In this document: one piece after another, positions 63,223 to 64,000 of the stretch | Position numbering within the stretch: position 1 is the stretch's first letter | Layout of the letters: the number at the start of each line of letters is the position of its first letter | Assembly: GCA_030812955.1 (NCBI GenBank) | Contig: JAUSTR010000004.1 | Coordinates: forward strand, 62,001-126,000 | Length of the DNA: 64,000 nucleotides | Source of the DNA: Bacillus alveayuensis | GTDB taxonomy: Bacteria > Bacillota > Bacilli > Bacillales > Aeribacillaceae | Reading direction: 5' to 3' | Translations under genes and position numbers: made by a program | The notes under the pieces: generated by a model | Seen by the model: only the letters and a program-made list of their open reading frames with translations | Databases searched by the model: none | Told to the model about the DNA's origin: nothing

Positions 63223-64000
63223 AAACGTGTATTAATTGTCGGTGTACAGCAATTTATTAGTTTTCATTTATGCAGCCGTTTATTAGAAGATGGAAGTTTC
63301 GTAGATGGGGTGCTCTTTCAGCCTAACCATTTCCAATATCAGCTATGGGTTGAAGAACAAATGATGTGGCTTGGCCGAAATGCGCAGCTTAAAATATTTC
63401 AAATGAAAGATATTTTCGAAGAGAATCACGTATTTGATTACGATGTCATTTATTATTGTCAATTAGACCCACATGATCCACAATGGCCAAAAGAGTGGAG
63501 AAAAGAAAAAGAAACGTTACAAAAATTATTACCGATTGTGAAAGAAAAGCAATGCCCGATTGTGTTTCTTTCTTCTATTGAAATTTTTGGTGAGGATCAA
63601 GAAGAAATTGTAGCGGAAACAAAACCGATGCCAAGCTCCGAGAAAGGAAAATTTTTTTTACAAATGGAGAAATGGCTCAAAGAACAGATAGTCCAAGACT
63701 CTTATCTTTTTGTTCGCATTCCGACTGTGTACGGCCCTTGGCAGCCCCCTGGACAATGGATGACGGATATGGTGCTAAAGGAGCTTAAAGATCAACAGTT
63801 TCCAAGAAGCAATGATCGGTTAAAGACACCCATACGCGACCTTCTTTATATAGAGGATGTTGTCGATGCACTTCTAGAGCTTGGGAAGATGGAGAGATGG
63901 GAACATCCCATTATTCACATGATCTCTAATTATGAAAAAGATGACATTGAAAAACAGTTATCGAAAAGGAATAATATTCCTTACAAACCAATATATTTGA
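63220..64000 (+). CDS. yjaV: NAD-dependent epimerase-like protein (YjaV), 5' part (right edge cut)
   Basis: The frame is open to the window end. It starts MKRVLIVGVQQFISFHLCSR, a Rossmann-type start with GVQQF in place of the usual GxxGxxG, and has FLSSIEIFGEDQ, RIPTVYGPWQPPG and RDLLYIEDVVDALLELG as in extended short-chain dehydrogenase/epimerases. The start is TTG at 63220 with AGGGAG 6 bases upstream; an in-frame ATG at 63202 is possible. The order yjaU-yjaV is as in B. subtilis. The incomplete glycine motif suggests weak or altered cofactor binding. Confidence 0.78.
   Translation, partial: MKRVLIVGVQQFISFHLCSRLLEDGSFVDGVLFQPNHFQYQLWVEEQMMWLGRNAQLKIFQMKDIFEENHVFDYDVIYYCQLDPHDPQWPKEWRKEKETLQKLLPIVKEKQCPIVFLSSIEIFGEDQEEIVAETKPMPSSEKGKFFLQMEKWLKEQIVQDSYLFVRIPTVYGPWQPPGQWMTDMVLKELKDQQFPRSNDRLKTPIRDLLYIEDVVDALLELGKMERWEHPIIHMISNYEKDDIEKQLSKRNNIPYKPIYL

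Overview
The window is chromosomal DNA of a low-GC, endospore-forming Bacillaceae species. Gene content and order match, from memory, two blocks of the Bacillus subtilis chromosome. Coding density is high, ribosome binding sites are strong AGGAGG types, and TTG/GTG starts are common. No rRNA, tRNA, CRISPR array, prophage or transposase gene was seen.

Layout. (1) 1-10.1 kb: double-strand-break repair operon addB-addA and sbcD-sbcC. (2) 10.2-18.3 kb: a YuiH-like molybdoenzyme, the spore-coat gerPABCDEF operon with an extra gerPF paralogue, a Spo0E-like phosphatase (too short for usual ORF finders), yisK, yisL, yisN and asnO, as in the B. subtilis yis region. (3) 18.7-20.6 kb: glnK-amtB nitrogen operon with two TnrA/GlnR-type boxes. 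(4) 21.1-36.6 kb: an accessory catabolic island. It holds larC2, a PrpR_N/PAS/AAA+ regulator, a DUF1537 four-carbon acid-sugar kinase, a TRAP transporter, a LarA-family protein, an aldehyde dehydrogenase, an iron alcohol dehydrogenase, a PdxA2-type dehydrogenase, larE, larB, larC1 and a D-2-hydroxyacid dehydrogenase. (5) 37.0-42.8 kb: metH and yitJ behind a SAM (S-box) riboswitch. (6) 43-47.9 kb: degV/yitS, yitT, a BsuPI lipoprotein, small genes, a truncated yitU, yitV and yitW. (7) 48.3-57.8 kb: the arginine operon argCJBD-carAB-argF with promoter and ARG-box candidate. (8) 57.8-64 kb: uppP, yjzC, CtsR-controlled clpB, yjzD, yjaU and the start of yjaV.

The most interesting part is region 4. 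The genes for making the nickel-pincer nucleotide (NPN) cofactor (larB, larE, larC) sit with a LarA-family protein inside an acid-sugar pathway. The nickel-insertion protein LarC is split: its N-terminal half (larC1) and C-terminal half (larC2) are separate genes about 13 kb apart, at opposite ends of the cluster. The regulator looks like a sigma-54 activator but lacks the GAFTGA loop and an intact Walker B, and the kinase-led operon instead has a SigA-type promoter with a CcpA (cre) site. I infer that a C4 sugar acid enters by the TRAP system, may be epimerised by the nickel enzyme, is phosphorylated by the kinase, and is oxidised and decarboxylated to a triose phosphate.

A family of about 175-198 bp non-coding palindromic elements (six near-complete copies, two remnants) is scattered through intergenic spaces. 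Copies have imperfect terminal inverted repeats beginning GGCTSTTTTC and 8-bp target duplications, so this is a MITE family. One copy lies between the SAM riboswitch and its first gene, and another between a stop codon and its terminator. A different, bcr1-like repeat lies after yisK.
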